Source: Halorubrum sp. BOL3-1
GTDB lineage: Archaea > Halobacteriota > Halobacteria > Halobacteriales > Haloferacaceae
Reading direction: 5' to 3'
NCBI RefSeq assembly: GCF_004114375.1
Contig: NZ_CP034693.1
Location: 62,001-126,000 of the forward strand
Length of the DNA: 64,000 bases
Below the pieces are notes generated by a model. It saw nothing but the letters and a program-made list of their open reading frames with translations, was not told the DNA's origin and searched no databases. The position numbers and the translations under genes are program-made. Of the stretch, positions 8,831 through 18,116 are shown piece by piece. Position 1 is the stretch's first letter; each line of letters starts with the position of its first letter.

Positions 8831-9310
8831 TTACTGGGTCGCCGATTCAAACACGAGCGTGTCGTCTTCGAGGTAGTGCTTGATGTGGTGGATGTGTTCT
8901 TCGAGGGTTTCGAGCTGTTCGAGAAGCATCTCACCGGACGCGTAGTTGCCGAGGTTCTCGGCCAACTCAACATGTTTGCGGTAGCTCTCGGTGGTGTCGC
9001 CCATCACTTCGAGGTCGTTCGACAGCGACGTCCGGATGTCGTAGACGTTCTCGTCTTCGACCACGACGGTCGCGCGGTCAGCGAGTGTGGTCATACTTGT
9101 GTGCGGTACGCCACCGAGTGCCTGAAGCCGTTCCGCGAGCTCGTCGGCCGCGTCCTCGACATCCTCGTAGGCCTCCTGTAGGAACACATGGACGCCAAAG
9201 AACTCCGCGCCTTCGACGTTCCAGTAGTGTTTGTGTAGCTGGTAGTAGAGAGTGTACGCGTTCGCGAGATCCGCATTCAGCGCGTCGAAGATCTGTTCGG
9301 CTTTGCCCAT
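8831..9310 (-). CDS. dps: Dps/ferritin-like DNA-protecting protein
   Basis: 159 aa, a four-helix ferritin-like protein. It shows the Dps ferroxidase signature LHKHYWNVEGAEFFGVH followed by EAYEDVEDAADELAERLQALGG. Dps proteins form 12-mers that oxidise and store iron using H2O2, protecting DNA in stress. The gene stands alone between an IS6 relic and a TrkA-type gene, and would be transcribed leftward. The related haloarchaeal DpsA is longer at the N-terminus, so this may be a paralogue. Confidence 0.9.
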   Translation of the reverse strand: MGKAEQIFDALNADLANAYTLYYQLHKHYWNVEGAEFFGVHVFLQEAYEDVEDAADELAERLQALGGVPHTSMTTLADRATVVVEDENVYDIRTSLSNDLEVMGDTTESYRKHVELAENLGNYASGEMLLEQLETLEEHIHHIKHYLEDDTLVFESATQ

Positions 9311-9526
9311 GTCGAACCGGAGTACGTTCTCTTCGACGGTACTCGTCGCGGACGCCGACGACTACCCTAGGTGAGCAATGCCAGCCCGCCGACCAACCCG
9401 ACGAACAGAAAGAGGGGATAACCCATAGATTTCGCTCGGGGGATCACTCCGGGTCTCCCGGTCGGAGGGCTTGATTCTTTAGACCGGCCCCCAATCGTTG
9501 CGCTCTTTCGATGAACCATCGTCAGG

Positions 9527-10192
9527 CTATCCCCGAAGGAGCCGAACGACCTCGTTGGTCACCTCCGTCTGGACGGCCAAGATGTACTGAACACCGGGTT
9601 CGAGTACCGTATCCGGGCCCGGGAACGCGCCCGTGCGCTGTTCGGCCACGACAAATGCGCCCCGGGGGAACGAGATGGCGTCCAGTGACTTTCCGGCAGC
9701 CGGCGCTCCCTCGGCGACCTCGATCTCGATGAGTTCCAGCCGATCGGTGATCTCCTCGATCGTCCGGACCCCACCGCCGCTGACATCGATGATGTCGTTG
9801 GCCGCCGCATGCGCGGCCAGCTCCTCGGGATACACGACGGCGTCGACGATCTCTTCGAACTCGTCGTGCTCGCCGTGGTCGATCCGGGCGACGGTCTTGA
9901 TCTCGGGCGAGAGCCGCTGGGCGGTCATGCAGATCCCGACGTTCGTCATCGCGCCGTAACTCGTGAGTCCCGCGATGACGTCGGTGCGTTCCAGTTGTGC
10001 TTCTCGGAGCACGCTCGGGCGACCACCCTCGCCGTGGATGACGGAGGCGATGTACTGGTCGCTCAGGAACTGGACGCGGTCGTCGTCCTTTTCGATGATG
10101 ACGATATCGTGGCCACGATTATCCAGTCGCTGTGCCGTGTGGTATCCGACGCGTCCGCCACCGACGATGACGATCCGGAGGTCCTTTTTCAT
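9527..10192 (-). CDS. trkA: TrkA-type potassium regulatory (RCK) protein
   Basis: 221 aa. A Rossmann TrkA-N domain (residues 5-125, with VIVGGGRVGYHTAQRL as the NAD(H)-binding loop and IIEKDD ending strand two) is followed by a TrkA-C domain (140-220). It is probably a cytoplasmic gating subunit for a cation transporter. It is transcribed after the APC-family gene with a 59-bp gap, so that transporter may be its partner. TrkH and another RCK protein lie 20-25 kb away. Confidence 0.85.
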   Translation of the reverse strand: MKKDLRIVIVGGGRVGYHTAQRLDNRGHDIVIIEKDDDRVQFLSDQYIASVIHGEGGRPSVLREAQLERTDVIAGLTSYGAMTNVGICMTAQRLSPEIKTVARIDHGEHDEFEEIVDAVVYPEELAAHAAANDIIDVSGGGVRTIEEITDRLELIEIEVAEGAPAAGKSLDAISFPRGAFVVAEQRTGAFPGPDTVLEPGVQYILAVQTEVTNEVVRLLRG

Positions 10193-10251
10193 GAGTGGGT
10201 CAGAGGTGCGTGCGCGACGATTGTGGGTGTTTCTATCATTTTTTTGTTATT

Positions 10252-11706
10252 TCAGTCTTCCTCAACCGGCTCGCTCAAGTCCGGCTCCCCAGCAGATTCA
10301 GTGTCCGGGTCGGCGGACTGCCCCCTCGACAGGAGGACACGGACTCGGCCCGGGTTGAGTCCGGCGTAGACGACGGCACCGAACAGGAGCCACCCGACCG
10401 CGACGGCCCACGTCAGCGGCGAAATGAACGCGGCGAGGAGCAGGTTGAGCACACAGCCGAGGACCGGCGGAGCAGGATACAGCGGAATCTCGAACGGCCG
10501 GTTCAGGCTGGGCTGGTCCCGCCGGAGCTTGATCACCGCCAAGTTCACAACGATGAACCCGAGCAGCGAGAACAGGCTGGCGAGGTTGCCAACGAGACTG
10601 ATCGGGGCCACGACGGTCGCCACGAGCATGATCGCCGCACTCGCCATCAGGGCCGAATACGGCGTCCCGTAGTCGTGGTGGATGTTCCCGAGCTGGCTCG
10701 GAAGCTGTCCTTCCCGCCCCATGGCGAAGGCGACGCGGCTGGACCCGATCACGACGGCGTTAAGCGCGCTGATAGTCGAGAACACCGCGCCGAACGCGAT
10801 GAGCGCCGCGCCGATCGACGCGCCGAACAGCGCGACGTCGGGCATAAAGGAGACGGCCGCCTCGACGACGGCCTTCTCGCCGGCCCCACCCAATCGCGGC
10901 GCGCCCAGCGTCCCGATCGCGACACCGACGACCAGCAAGTAGATTAGCACCGTCACGCCCAGACTCAGGAAGATGGCCCGTGGAATGTTCTTCCGCGGGT
11001 TCTCCACCTCCTCGGTGACGGTCGCGATCAGGTCGTACCCCTGGAACGCGATGAACGTTAGGCCCATTGCGGGTAGCACCTTCAGCGTACCCTGCGAGAA
11101 GAACTCTGAGAGCCCGAAGCTCGCGCCCTCCTCGACACCCATGAACGTCTCAGGTGAGACGGCACCGATCCCGAAGATGATGAACACGCCGAGGATCCCG
11201 ATCTTGACGAGCGTGATGATCGTCTCCGCGCCACCGCTGGCCTCCGTCGAGAGGGCGTTCAGCGCGACGAACGAGACGACCGCAAGCAGTGCGTAGCCGA
11301 CGTGCCACACCGGTCCCGATGGGAGGCCTGCCCAGTAGAGGTGGACGAACTCAACGAAGTTCGATGAGAACCCGAGCGCGTACAGGGCACCGGCGGCCGT
11401 ATAGGTGAACCACCGCGTCCAGCCCATCACGAACGCCACCGGGTCGGAGAACGTCTCGCGGACGTACGCGTAGCCACCCCCGTTTTTCGGGATCGCACTC
11501 GCCAGTTCGGCGTAGGACAGGGCAGTGAAGGTGGTGACACCTCCGTTGAGAGCGAATACGAGGATAGCAGCGGGACCGGCGATTTCGGCTGCGAGCCCGG
11601 TCAACACGAAAATACCCGCGCCGATCATCGCGCCGATGCCGACCATCGTCGCGTCTAACAGCCCCAAACTCGCAGCCGGAGATCGGTCTCCCTGTTCTGC
11701 CCCCAT
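10252..11706 (-). CDS. APC family amino acid/cation permease
   Basis: 484 aa with about 12 helices. The N-terminal substrate loop [16 protein letters not shown] and the TM3 region YAELASAIPKNGGGYAYV are diagnostic of APC superfamily transporters. The hydrophilic tail is acidic. The substrate cannot be read from sequence. The TrkA-type gene that follows suggests nucleotide-regulated transport. An AT-rich TATA-like tract (about 11757-11770) lies upstream on this strand. Confidence 0.85.
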   Translation of the reverse strand: MGAEQGDRSPAASLGLLDATMVGIGAMIGAGIFVLTGLAAEIAGPAAILVFALNGGVTTFTALSYAELASAIPKNGGGYAYVRETFSDPVAFVMGWTRWFTYTAAGALYALGFSSNFVEFVHLYWAGLPSGPVWHVGYALLAVVSFVALNALSTEASGGAETIITLVKIGILGVFIIFGIGAVSPETFMGVEEGASFGLSEFFSQGTLKVLPAMGLTFIAFQGYDLIATVTEEVENPRKNIPRAIFLSLGVTVLIYLLVVGVAIGTLGAPRLGGAGEKAVVEAAVSFMPDVALFGASIGAALIAFGAVFSTISALNAVVIGSSRVAFAMGREGQLPSQLGNIHHDYGTPYSALMASAAIMLVATVVAPISLVGNLASLFSLLGFIVVNLAVIKLRRDQPSLNRPFEIPLYPAPPVLGCVLNLLLAAFISPLTWAVAVGWLLFGAVVYAGLNPGRVRVLLSRGQSADPDTESAGEPDLSEPVEED

Positions 11707-12083
11707 CGTCAGCCTCGTGTTTCCGTCATTTAGGCATTCGATGCTTTACACGGGGAATAAAAAAAAACATTCCGACATCTTGACGGGTCGCGCCTGACAC
11801 TTCGGTCTCCACTGTTTCGAGCACGGAGACTGGGGCTCCATCACTATATTGCTCGTCCAACGACACAGTCCGTGAGTACTTCCCGATCCAGTCAAATACA
11901 CGAGGCTGTCCAGCCAGTTCTCATACTAGTGGGAGGGCCGGCCGTACCGCTCTAGCTTATGAACACGGCTGTAGTGTCCGGTGGAATCGGTGTCTTCCTC
12001 GCGGTCCACGCACTGAGTGGGGCCATCGCTTTCGTCGGACCTGTCCCCGGACGATCGTCGCGGCACTGTTACGTTTGAAATCC
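11707..12083. other. Intergenic region, possible small frame
   Basis: This holds the promoter of the leftward APC gene (T-rich tract near 11757-11770). A frame from ATG 11959 (39 codons, one hydrophobic segment, MNTAVVSGGIGVFLAVHA) may be a gene remnant. Nothing else recognised. Confidence 0.25.
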
Positions 12084-12377
12084 ATGACACGCCTCTTCGA
12101 CCCCGTTTCTCTACCATGGCGGGCCACAACCATCGGCGTCCTCACTTCGTTACCCGCGACTGTACTAATAAACTGGCTGCCAAACTCCGAAGCGAACATT
12201 GCCGGCGGGGCAATGATCGTGGGTGCGGCGATCGCAGGCGCCGTCGCCACCGAGCCGATACTCGGTCGTCGTGCGAGTGAAATCGCTCGTCGTTTCGCTC
12301 GTGTATTGTCGTCGATCCACCGAGTCGATCGTAACCGGCAGATCGGCGATGCGCGTATACAAGCCCATCTTACGTAG
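12084..12377 (+). CDS. Hypothetical membrane protein, DUF5518-like N-terminus
   Basis: 97 aa from ATG 12084. Residues 10-45 (WRATTIGVLTSLPATVLINWLPNSE, then a glycine-rich helix GGAMIVGAAIAGAVA) resemble the first two helices of the haloarchaeal DUF5518 family. The rest is basic and unlike a third and fourth helix, so the 3' part may be frame-shifted or replaced. It overlaps the end of the convergent gene by 8 bp. Function unknown. Confidence 0.4.
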   Translation: MTRLFDPVSLPWRATTIGVLTSLPATVLINWLPNSEANIAGGAMIVGAAIAGAVATEPILGRRASEIARRFARVLSSIHRVDRNRQIGDARIQAHLT

Positions 12378-12621
12378 TCTTGTTAACGGTAATCAATGCG
12401 GTCGGAACGATGATCGCAATCGTCAGGATCGCCCCGCTGATGACTGCGAAGGGCGCGACCGCGTTCGTGGGGTACGCTAGCAGGCTGACGGCCGCCCAGT
12501 CAACGACAGTTAAAATAACTGTGTAGGCGATCGCTGCAAGCAGTACGACAACACTGAATGCGCCGACGACGACACCGACGAGCGGTGGCGACGAACCGGC
12601 TGTATTTGAATCGGGTTTCAT
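12370..12621 (-). CDS. Hypothetical two-helix membrane protein
   Basis: 83 aa with two long hydrophobic segments (about 15-40 and 55-78) and a short polar start. A TATA-like ATTATTTAA (about 12660-12668, reverse strand) lies about 40 bp upstream of the ATG, as expected for a real haloarchaeal gene. No family recognised. Confidence 0.5.
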   Translation of the reverse strand: MKPDSNTAGSSPPLVGVVVGAFSVVVLLAAIAYTVILTVVDWAAVSLLAYPTNAVAPFAVISGAILTIAIIVPTALITVNKTT

Positions 12622-12840
12622 CGATATGCTCCGTAGTAGTATAGTAGAGTCGCCACATAGTTAAATAATGCGAAGCGCGCGGCAATTGGATTTTTGAAGT
12701 GTCGCTCCGTCTAAAACTCCGCAGATAGAGCTTCCAGGGGATAATACGGGGAAACAGCGGCTTCGTTCTAATATCGATTTGCCCGCCGGACAACATATAA
12801 AAGTGTGATATTCCCATTATTACACAACAAGCGATTTATT

Positions 12841-12852
12841 TATACATGTATA
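12841..12852. promoter_or_regulatory. Perfect palindrome at the promoter of the metal-transport cluster
   Basis: TATACATGTATA is a perfect 12-bp palindrome directly after TTTATT at 12835-12840, so it overlaps the probable TATA box of the rightward FmdE-like gene. A repressor bound here would occlude TBP. The downstream genes handle divalent metals, so a metal-responsive regulator is a reasonable guess. Confidence 0.5.
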
Positions 12853-12965
12853 TCGAGATACCTCAATATGAAGCGGCACGGAACACCCCGTCATCCCGCG
12901 GAGTGGCTGATCGGCGGACGCTCCCGGCAATCGCGGCGGTGTTTCAGTGTCTCGTGAGCAAATCT

Positions 12966-13592
12966 ATGATGGACATCACAATCGACGACGACGAGGTCGA
13001 ATCGCTGTTCGAAACGACGCAGGCAGTCCACGGCCACACCTGTCCGGGGTCAGCGATGGGACTTCGGGCGGGGTTGGCAGCCCGAAAGGCCCTCGATGTC
13101 GAGCCCGACGCGAACAAGGAACTTCGGTGTGAGGTCTCGACGGGGCCGGCTCATCCGGCCCACTGTTTCATCGATGGCGTCCAGGTCACGACCGGGTGTA
13201 CCTACGGCAAGGGCAACATCGAGAAACTGGATCACGGCAAAAACGCACTCCGGCTGATCGACACCGAATCCGAGCGGGCCGTCCGGGTCTCGCTCGACCC
13301 CGAGTGGTTCGGCCACGCCTTGGAGAACTCGCCGTTTATCGCTGAACGGAAAAAGGGTGTCCAGCCGATGGATATCGATCCTGAGATCACGGAATCTGCG
13401 GTCACCTCGGTACTGACGAAACCCGACGACAAACTGCTCACCATCGGCGATGTCGAGGAGGTTGATCTCGACGATGGCGGTCACGGCTCGTTCTACTGGG
13501 AGCACTGCAGTTCCTGTGGCGAGGTCACCTTCCAGCCGGGGCTCCGGGTCGTCGACGGCGATATCGTCTGTGCCGAGTGCGCTGGGTTCTAA
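12966..13592 (+). CDS. FmdE-like protein with C-terminal zinc finger
   Basis: 208 aa from ATG 12966 (a second ATG follows immediately). The frame stays open to 12846, but the extra 40 residues are not family-like. The FmdE core includes HGHTCPGSAMGLRAGLAA and CTYGKGNIE, whose Cys and His probably bind metal or a cofactor. The C-terminus is a CxxC...CxxC finger (CSSC near 185, CAEC near 203). FmdE was first described with molybdenum formylmethanofuran dehydrogenase, which haloarchaea lack, so the role here is unknown. It is followed after 3 bp by a TauE/SafE gene, and CDF and ZIP metal transporters come next. Confidence 0.8.
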   Translation: MMDITIDDDEVESLFETTQAVHGHTCPGSAMGLRAGLAARKALDVEPDANKELRCEVSTGPAHPAHCFIDGVQVTTGCTYGKGNIEKLDHGKNALRLIDTESERAVRVSLDPEWFGHALENSPFIAERKKGVQPMDIDPEITESAVTSVLTKPDDKLLTIGDVEEVDLDDGGHGSFYWEHCSSCGEVTFQPGLRVVDGDIVCAECAGF

Positions 13593-13595
13593 CCG

Positions 13596-14372
13596 ATGGA
13601 TCTCGGCGTCCTCGCACAGCCCGTCGTCCTCGCGCCGGTGCTGTTCTTCTTCGTCGCCCTCCTGTTTTCGATGCTGGGGATGGGCGGCGGCCAGCTGTAC
13701 GTGCCGATCCTCTTCTGGATGGGGTTCGATTTCACGACCCAAGCCGTCCCGCTGGGCATCCTGTTGAACGTGATCGTCGGCGGTTCCTCGACGGTCACCT
13801 ACGTTCGCGAGCAACTGGTCGACTGGCGGATCGGAATCCCCTTTGGGATCGCGATGATCGTCTTCGCGCCACTAGGCGCGTACGCGACGACGTGGTTCCC
13901 GACCGAGACGATTGTCGCTATCCTCGCGCTGTTCACGGCGGCCGCGGCGGTGTTTATTGCCTCGGGTTACCAGCCTCGCGAGGAGCTGGGCTTTTCGCGG
14001 CGTGCGGAGACTGGGGTCGGCCTTGGCGGCGGCTCGGTGCTGGGCTTTTTCGCCGGGCTGATCGGCCAGGGTGGCGGAGTGTTCGTCGTCCCGTTACTCT
14101 ATATGCTCGGTATCGAGGCCAAAGTCGCCGCCGCGACCTCCGCTCTCGTTATCACCGGGGCCGGGCTATCGAGTGTCGTCTCTCATCTCGCCATCGCGTC
14201 GACGCCGATCTGGGACCTCTGGATCGGGTGTTCGATCGCCGTCCTCGCCGGGAGTCAGGTCGGCTCGCGCCTGATGGCTACGCGGCTGGAGTCCGAGACG
14301 ATCAAGAAGATATTCGGGGTCGTCCTCTTCGGGATCGCGATCGTCCTGCTGTATCAGGCATTCGGGGCCTGA
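13596..14372 (+). CDS. TauE/SafE family anion exporter
   Basis: 258 aa with about eight helices in two similar halves. The first opens with FSMLGMGGGQLYVPILFWMG, the second with GGSVLGFFAGLIGQGGGVFVVPLLYMLG, both diagnostic glycine-rich TauE/SafE repeats. Family members export sulfite, sulfoacetate or related organosulfur anions, and substrate is not predictable here. It is cotranscribed with the FmdE-like gene, and its partner role in a metal cluster is unclear. Confidence 0.88.
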   Translation: MDLGVLAQPVVLAPVLFFFVALLFSMLGMGGGQLYVPILFWMGFDFTTQAVPLGILLNVIVGGSSTVTYVREQLVDWRIGIPFGIAMIVFAPLGAYATTWFPTETIVAILALFTAAAAVFIASGYQPREELGFSRRAETGVGLGGGSVLGFFAGLIGQGGGVFVVPLLYMLGIEAKVAAATSALVITGAGLSSVVSHLAIASTPIWDLWIGCSIAVLAGSQVGSRLMATRLESETIKKIFGVVLFGIAIVLLYQAFGA

Positions 14373-14437
14373 CCGATTGCTGATCCCGTCCTCGAATCAC
14401 GACCTCCGAACACCCTCCATCTACTCTCGAGATCACA

Positions 14438-15373
14438 ATGACTGACTACGAGTTGACACACGAAACGGACGGAGACGAGGGGCATAGCCACGGACAGACC
14501 GGGGAGACGAGTAGCCGAACGCTGGCAGCGGTGTCAGTAATCAATCTCCTGGGATTTGTCGCCGAACTCACCGGAGGACTTCTCTTCGGATCGGTCGCGC
14601 TGCTCAGCGATGCCTTCCATATGCTGTTCGACGCGCTGGCGTACGTCATGGCGTTTGCTGCCACCTACATCGCTGAGAACTATGGCGATGGCGACCGGTG
14701 GTCGTACGGACTGCATCGACTGGAACCGACCGCGGCGTTTCTCAACGGTCTGCTTCTGTTACCGATGGTCGGGTTCATCCTCTGGGAGTCCTATCAGCGG
14801 TTCCTCTCGCCGATCGAGATCGGAACGGGCCCCACACTCGTCATCGCGTTCGGTGGTCTGCTCGTCAACGTTGCGTCGGTCTATATCCTCCAAGGCGAGG
14901 GGATGAGTCTCAACGAGCGCGGCGCGTTCTACCATCTTCTCGGCGATGCTGGCGGATCGGTGGCGGTCATCGTCTCGACGGTCGTCGTCGAGGTGACCGG
15001 CCTCCGGATCGTCGACCCGGTCACGGCCGGCCTCATCGCCGCCGTCGTGACGTGGTCTGCGGTGCGGGTACTGCGCGACAGCGGGGCGATCTTCCTCCAG
15101 CGGACGCCGATCGACGGCGAGGTACTTCGGGACCGACTCGGCGAGATAGACGGCGTGGCCACGGTACACGACCTCCACACTTGGCAGATCTGTAGCCAGC
15201 TCACTGTCGCAACGGTCCACGTCCAAACCGATGCCGAAACGATCGCTGACGCCGACGCGGTGGTCTGTCGCGCCCACGAGGTTCTGGCCGACCAAGGGGT
15301 CGACCACGCGACAATCGAGCGGTGTTCAGCAGCCGACACCCACGGGTTTCACCGCTGTAACCTCAGCCATTAA
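14438..15373 (+). CDS. Cation diffusion facilitator (zinc/divalent metal efflux)
   Basis: 311 aa. An N-terminal His-containing stretch (GHSHG) leads into six helices and a C-terminal cytoplasmic metal-sensing domain (from about 220, VATVHDLHTWQI). The transport site reads HxxxD in TM2 (FHMLFD) and HxxxD in TM5 (YHLLGD), the His/Asp set typical of Zn2+ exporters. The tail contains several Cys and His residues. It should pump metal out against a cation gradient, opposing the ZIP transporter that follows. Confidence 0.92.
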   Translation: MTDYELTHETDGDEGHSHGQTGETSSRTLAAVSVINLLGFVAELTGGLLFGSVALLSDAFHMLFDALAYVMAFAATYIAENYGDGDRWSYGLHRLEPTAAFLNGLLLLPMVGFILWESYQRFLSPIEIGTGPTLVIAFGGLLVNVASVYILQGEGMSLNERGAFYHLLGDAGGSVAVIVSTVVVEVTGLRIVDPVTAGLIAAVVTWSAVRVLRDSGAIFLQRTPIDGEVLRDRLGEIDGVATVHDLHTWQICSQLTVATVHVQTDAETIADADAVVCRAHEVLADQGVDHATIERCSAADTHGFHRCNLSH

Positions 15374-15545
15374 TGGTCTCGTATCGCTCTGTGGTTGTCG
15401 AGCCGTGTCCGCTACCCGTCGGCTCATATGGTGAAAATCGGTGACGCTGTCGAGGAGCTGCTATCCGACTGTTTTAGGTTATCCAAAATAATATTTCTAA
15501 TTTCAAAATATTCTTTGCTATATAGCGTAGACTTAGATATGAGAG

Positions 15546-16424
15546 ATGCTCCAAGACTTCGTCTTCGTCTTCGTCGCAGGGTTGATCACGGCGTTGGCAA
15601 CCGGGCTGGGAGCGGTCCCGTTTTTCTTCATCGAGGAGTTCGGCGATCGCTGGAACGTCGCGCTATGGGGGATCGCCTCGGGGATCATGGTCTCGGCCTC
15701 GCTGTTCGGCCTGATCAACGAGGGGTTGGCCTACGCCGCCGACGGGCTTCCGACGCTGATGGTCGGCGGCCTGCTGGCCGGGGTCGTCCTCGTCGAGGTC
15801 TCCGACCGCGTACTCGACGGGACCGATGTCGGCGGTCGCTCCGAGGCGGACGCCGACACAAATGACGCCGATACCGACGAGTCGACCCAGAGTCCGGACG
15901 CCCCGATCGATGTCGAGGCCTTCGCAGAGGGCGACCCGAAGAAACTCGTGCTCATCCTCGGTATCCTGACGGTCCACAGCTTCCCCGAAGGGGTCGCCGT
16001 CGGCGTCTCCTTCGCAGAACTCGGGTTCGACGGGGGACTCGGAATCTTCGGGCTGTCGGTACCGGTGTTGGCCGTCTTCATGACGATTGCCATCTCGATC
16101 CACAACATCCCTGAAGGGACGGCGATCGCCATCCCGATGCGGGCGATGGGGCTCTCGAAGTGGCGGATGGTCGGCGCGGCGGTCTTTTCGAGTCTCCCTC
16201 AACCGATCGGCGCGGTGATCGCCTTTGCGTTCGTCCGATGGGCCGAGGCGTTCCTCCCCTTCGGCTTCGGCTTCGCGGCCGGCGCGATGATCTACCTCGT
16301 CCTCACCGAGTTCATCCCCGAGGCCCTCGAAACCGGCGTTGACCTCCCCCGTAGCGGCTACCGCGAACTGTCCGCTGGGATCGGCGCCGGCGTCCTGCTG
16401 ATGGTTCCGCTACTGTTTGTCTGA
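15546..16424 (+). CDS. ZIP family metal transporter
   Basis: 292 aa with eight helices and an acidic loop (about 105-130). The binuclear metal-site motifs are VHSFPEG in TM4 and IHNIPEG in TM5, both intact. ZIP proteins bring Zn2+, Fe2+ or Mn2+ into the cytoplasm, although related GufA-like members can act differently. An AT-rich stretch (about 15485-15540) provides its own promoter about 170 bp after the CDF gene, so expression may be separate from the efflux pump. Confidence 0.92.
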   Translation: MLQDFVFVFVAGLITALATGLGAVPFFFIEEFGDRWNVALWGIASGIMVSASLFGLINEGLAYAADGLPTLMVGGLLAGVVLVEVSDRVLDGTDVGGRSEADADTNDADTDESTQSPDAPIDVEAFAEGDPKKLVLILGILTVHSFPEGVAVGVSFAELGFDGGLGIFGLSVPVLAVFMTIAISIHNIPEGTAIAIPMRAMGLSKWRMVGAAVFSSLPQPIGAVIAFAFVRWAEAFLPFGFGFAAGAMIYLVLTEFIPEALETGVDLPRSGYRELSAGIGAGVLLMVPLLFV

Positions 16425-16866
16425 CGGTCCTGCGGCAGTGCACCCGAGACGGCCGAGTCGTCGAAAGCGAGGAACGATGTTGGCGTGACCCATGACAGAA
16501 CTGGCTGCCAAGGGGAGAGACGGTCAAAACGATCCTCGAAACTGCGCTCTAACTCAGCAACAATCACTGCCACAAGAGCGTCTTCGACGAGCTCCGAAAT
16601 CGCTCAATCAAAACAACAACGAGTTGTGACCTCTCAATTGAGAGTACCAGAGGTAAAATCTAAACCGCTTAACGATACGGCCAATTCGTTACAACGATCC
16701 GTATCAGGACTCACCTCACTCTTGGAATGGATTCGATAGTTGTACGAAGATTCGAGGGTTGGACGCGAACGCCTTACTAAACCGGTCTTCACCTTCTAAT
16801 CGTAATGGTAGAATGTAATGTCAAACACATCGAAAAAAGCGGCTCTAAACCGAGAGGCAACTAATT
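16425..16866. other. Intergenic region without a recognised gene
   Basis: Short open frames occur on both strands, but none has a recognisable domain or convincing start. The region probably carries the terminator of the ZIP gene and the promoter of the rightward redox-like operon, including ATTATGCG just before its start. Confidence 0.4.
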
Positions 16867-17241
16867 ATGCGTATTCCAGTTCCCAATAACAAACTCGTCG
16901 CGTTCACCCTCATTGGTGCGTTGCTTACAGCTGGTGTCGCTGGGGCCCTCGCACTGCCTGGCGGCGGCCTCGCGCAGATCGGCGATACGTCTGACACGTC
17001 GGATACGTCCCAACAGGCAAGTCCTGATGCTCCAACGCCTAACGAGGACTTCACCCCCGCTACCCAGACACGGGACGGCTACGAAGACGAGGAGTACGAG
17101 GATGATGACAACGAGTACGATGACGACGACGAGTACGATGACGATGATGACGACGATCATGACGACGACGATCATGATGACGATGATGACGACGATCATG
17201 AAGAATACGAAGACGACGATGACGATCACGACGACGAATGA
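16867..17241 (+). CDS. Exported Asp/His/Glu-rich low-complexity protein
   Basis: 124 aa. Residues 8-36 form a signal peptide or membrane anchor (LVAFTLIGALLTAGVAGALA). A short Thr/Ser/Asp linker follows. From about residue 70 to the end nearly every residue is Asp, Glu, His or Tyr in repeated DDD, DDDH and EYDDD blocks. Such a tail is extremely acidic and, with regularly spaced His, could bind divalent or ferric cations outside the cell. Its stop overlaps the ApbE start by 4 bp. No named family recognised. Confidence 0.75.
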   Translation: MRIPVPNNKLVAFTLIGALLTAGVAGALALPGGGLAQIGDTSDTSDTSQQASPDAPTPNEDFTPATQTRDGYEDEEYEDDDNEYDDDDEYDDDDDDDHDDDDHDDDDDDDHEEYEDDDDDHDDE

Positions 17242-18116
17242 CTGAGATCATGGGATCGTTCGCATCAGTTCACGAACGGTTCGGAGACACACACCGCGAG
17301 TTCAACTGTTGTGACACGACGTTTCGAGTCCATACAACCGGGATTCGAGGCGAGTCAGGGGTGACTGCAGCCCAAGACACAGCTGAGTCGCTTGAAGCGC
17401 AGCTAAACGCCTTCGACGAAACGAGTGCTGTTAGCCACCTCAATAGCAAGGGTGAGGTCACAAACGAACACGTCGCTCGTATCGTCCGGCGCGGACTCGA
17501 ATACGACGACCGTACAGACGGGGTATTTGACATCCATCAAGGCCGCGTCGAACACGACCTCAAATCGTTTTTACGTGGCGACAGCGACACACTGCCAACA
17601 GCGTTCGACACCGGAACCATCCGCGTTGACGGGCCACACGTCGAAGCGGATGTCGAGCTTGATCTCAATGGTCTCGCTAAAGGGTATATTGTTGATCGGG
17701 CTAGCGAGGCACTCGCGGGACTTGGTCGACACGGGTTTGTCAGTGGCGGTGGAGATATGTCCCCACCGACAGGCCCGGTCGCCATCGACAGTCCGTACGG
17801 TGACGAGACACCGATGAAAATCCTTGACACGGACTGGTTTGTCGCAACGTCCGGCGGATACCGGCGCTCACGAAACGGCACCGACCATATTTATAACTCG
17901 ACCACCGAGTCGCTCGGTGCCCGACACGAGTCCGTCACCGTCGTCGCGGGGCGAGACTGTATGGAGGCTGACGCCCTCGCGACAACGCTTGCTGCGCTCC
18001 CACTCGCTGCGGCACGTGAATTAGCGTCGGAGTGGGAGGAACTGGAGGCGCTCATCATTCACGACGGCGTCTTTCATACGACAGGAGGGTTCGAAACACA
18101 TGTCTTGGACAAATAA
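17238..18116 (+). CDS. apbE: ApbE family FAD:protein FMN transferase
   Basis: 292 aa. The ApbE motifs are present: an N-terminal AQDTAESLEAQLNAFDETSAVSHLN region, LDLNGLAKGYIVDRA, FVSGGGDM, and a metal-site DALATTLAALP near the C-terminus. ApbE transfers FMN from FAD onto a Thr or Ser of target redox proteins using Mg2+. There is no obvious signal peptide. The gene overlaps both neighbours (ATGA before, 17 bp after). No protein with the usual flavinylation motif (SGAT-type) is seen in this window, so the acceptor is unknown. Confidence 0.88.
   Translation: MTEIMGSFASVHERFGDTHREFNCCDTTFRVHTTGIRGESGVTAAQDTAESLEAQLNAFDETSAVSHLNSKGEVTNEHVARIVRRGLEYDDRTDGVFDIHQGRVEHDLKSFLRGDSDTLPTAFDTGTIRVDGPHVEADVELDLNGLAKGYIVDRASEALAGLGRHGFVSGGGDMSPPTGPVAIDSPYGDETPMKILDTDWFVATSGGYRRSRNGTDHIYNSTTESLGARHESVTVVAGRDCMEADALATTLAALPLAAARELASEWEELEALIIHDGVFHTTGGFETHVLDK

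Noticed and set aside
9363-9470. Tiny hydrophobic leftward peptide (start MGYPLFLFVGLVGG)
   Set aside because: Only 19-26 codons, with no promoter and no neighbour coupling. It cannot be separated from chance.
16861-17229. Val/Ile-rich apparent membrane protein on the reverse strand
   Set aside because: It is the exact antisense of the Asp-codon repeats of the exported acidic protein, so its hydrophobicity is an artefact of GAC/GAT complements.
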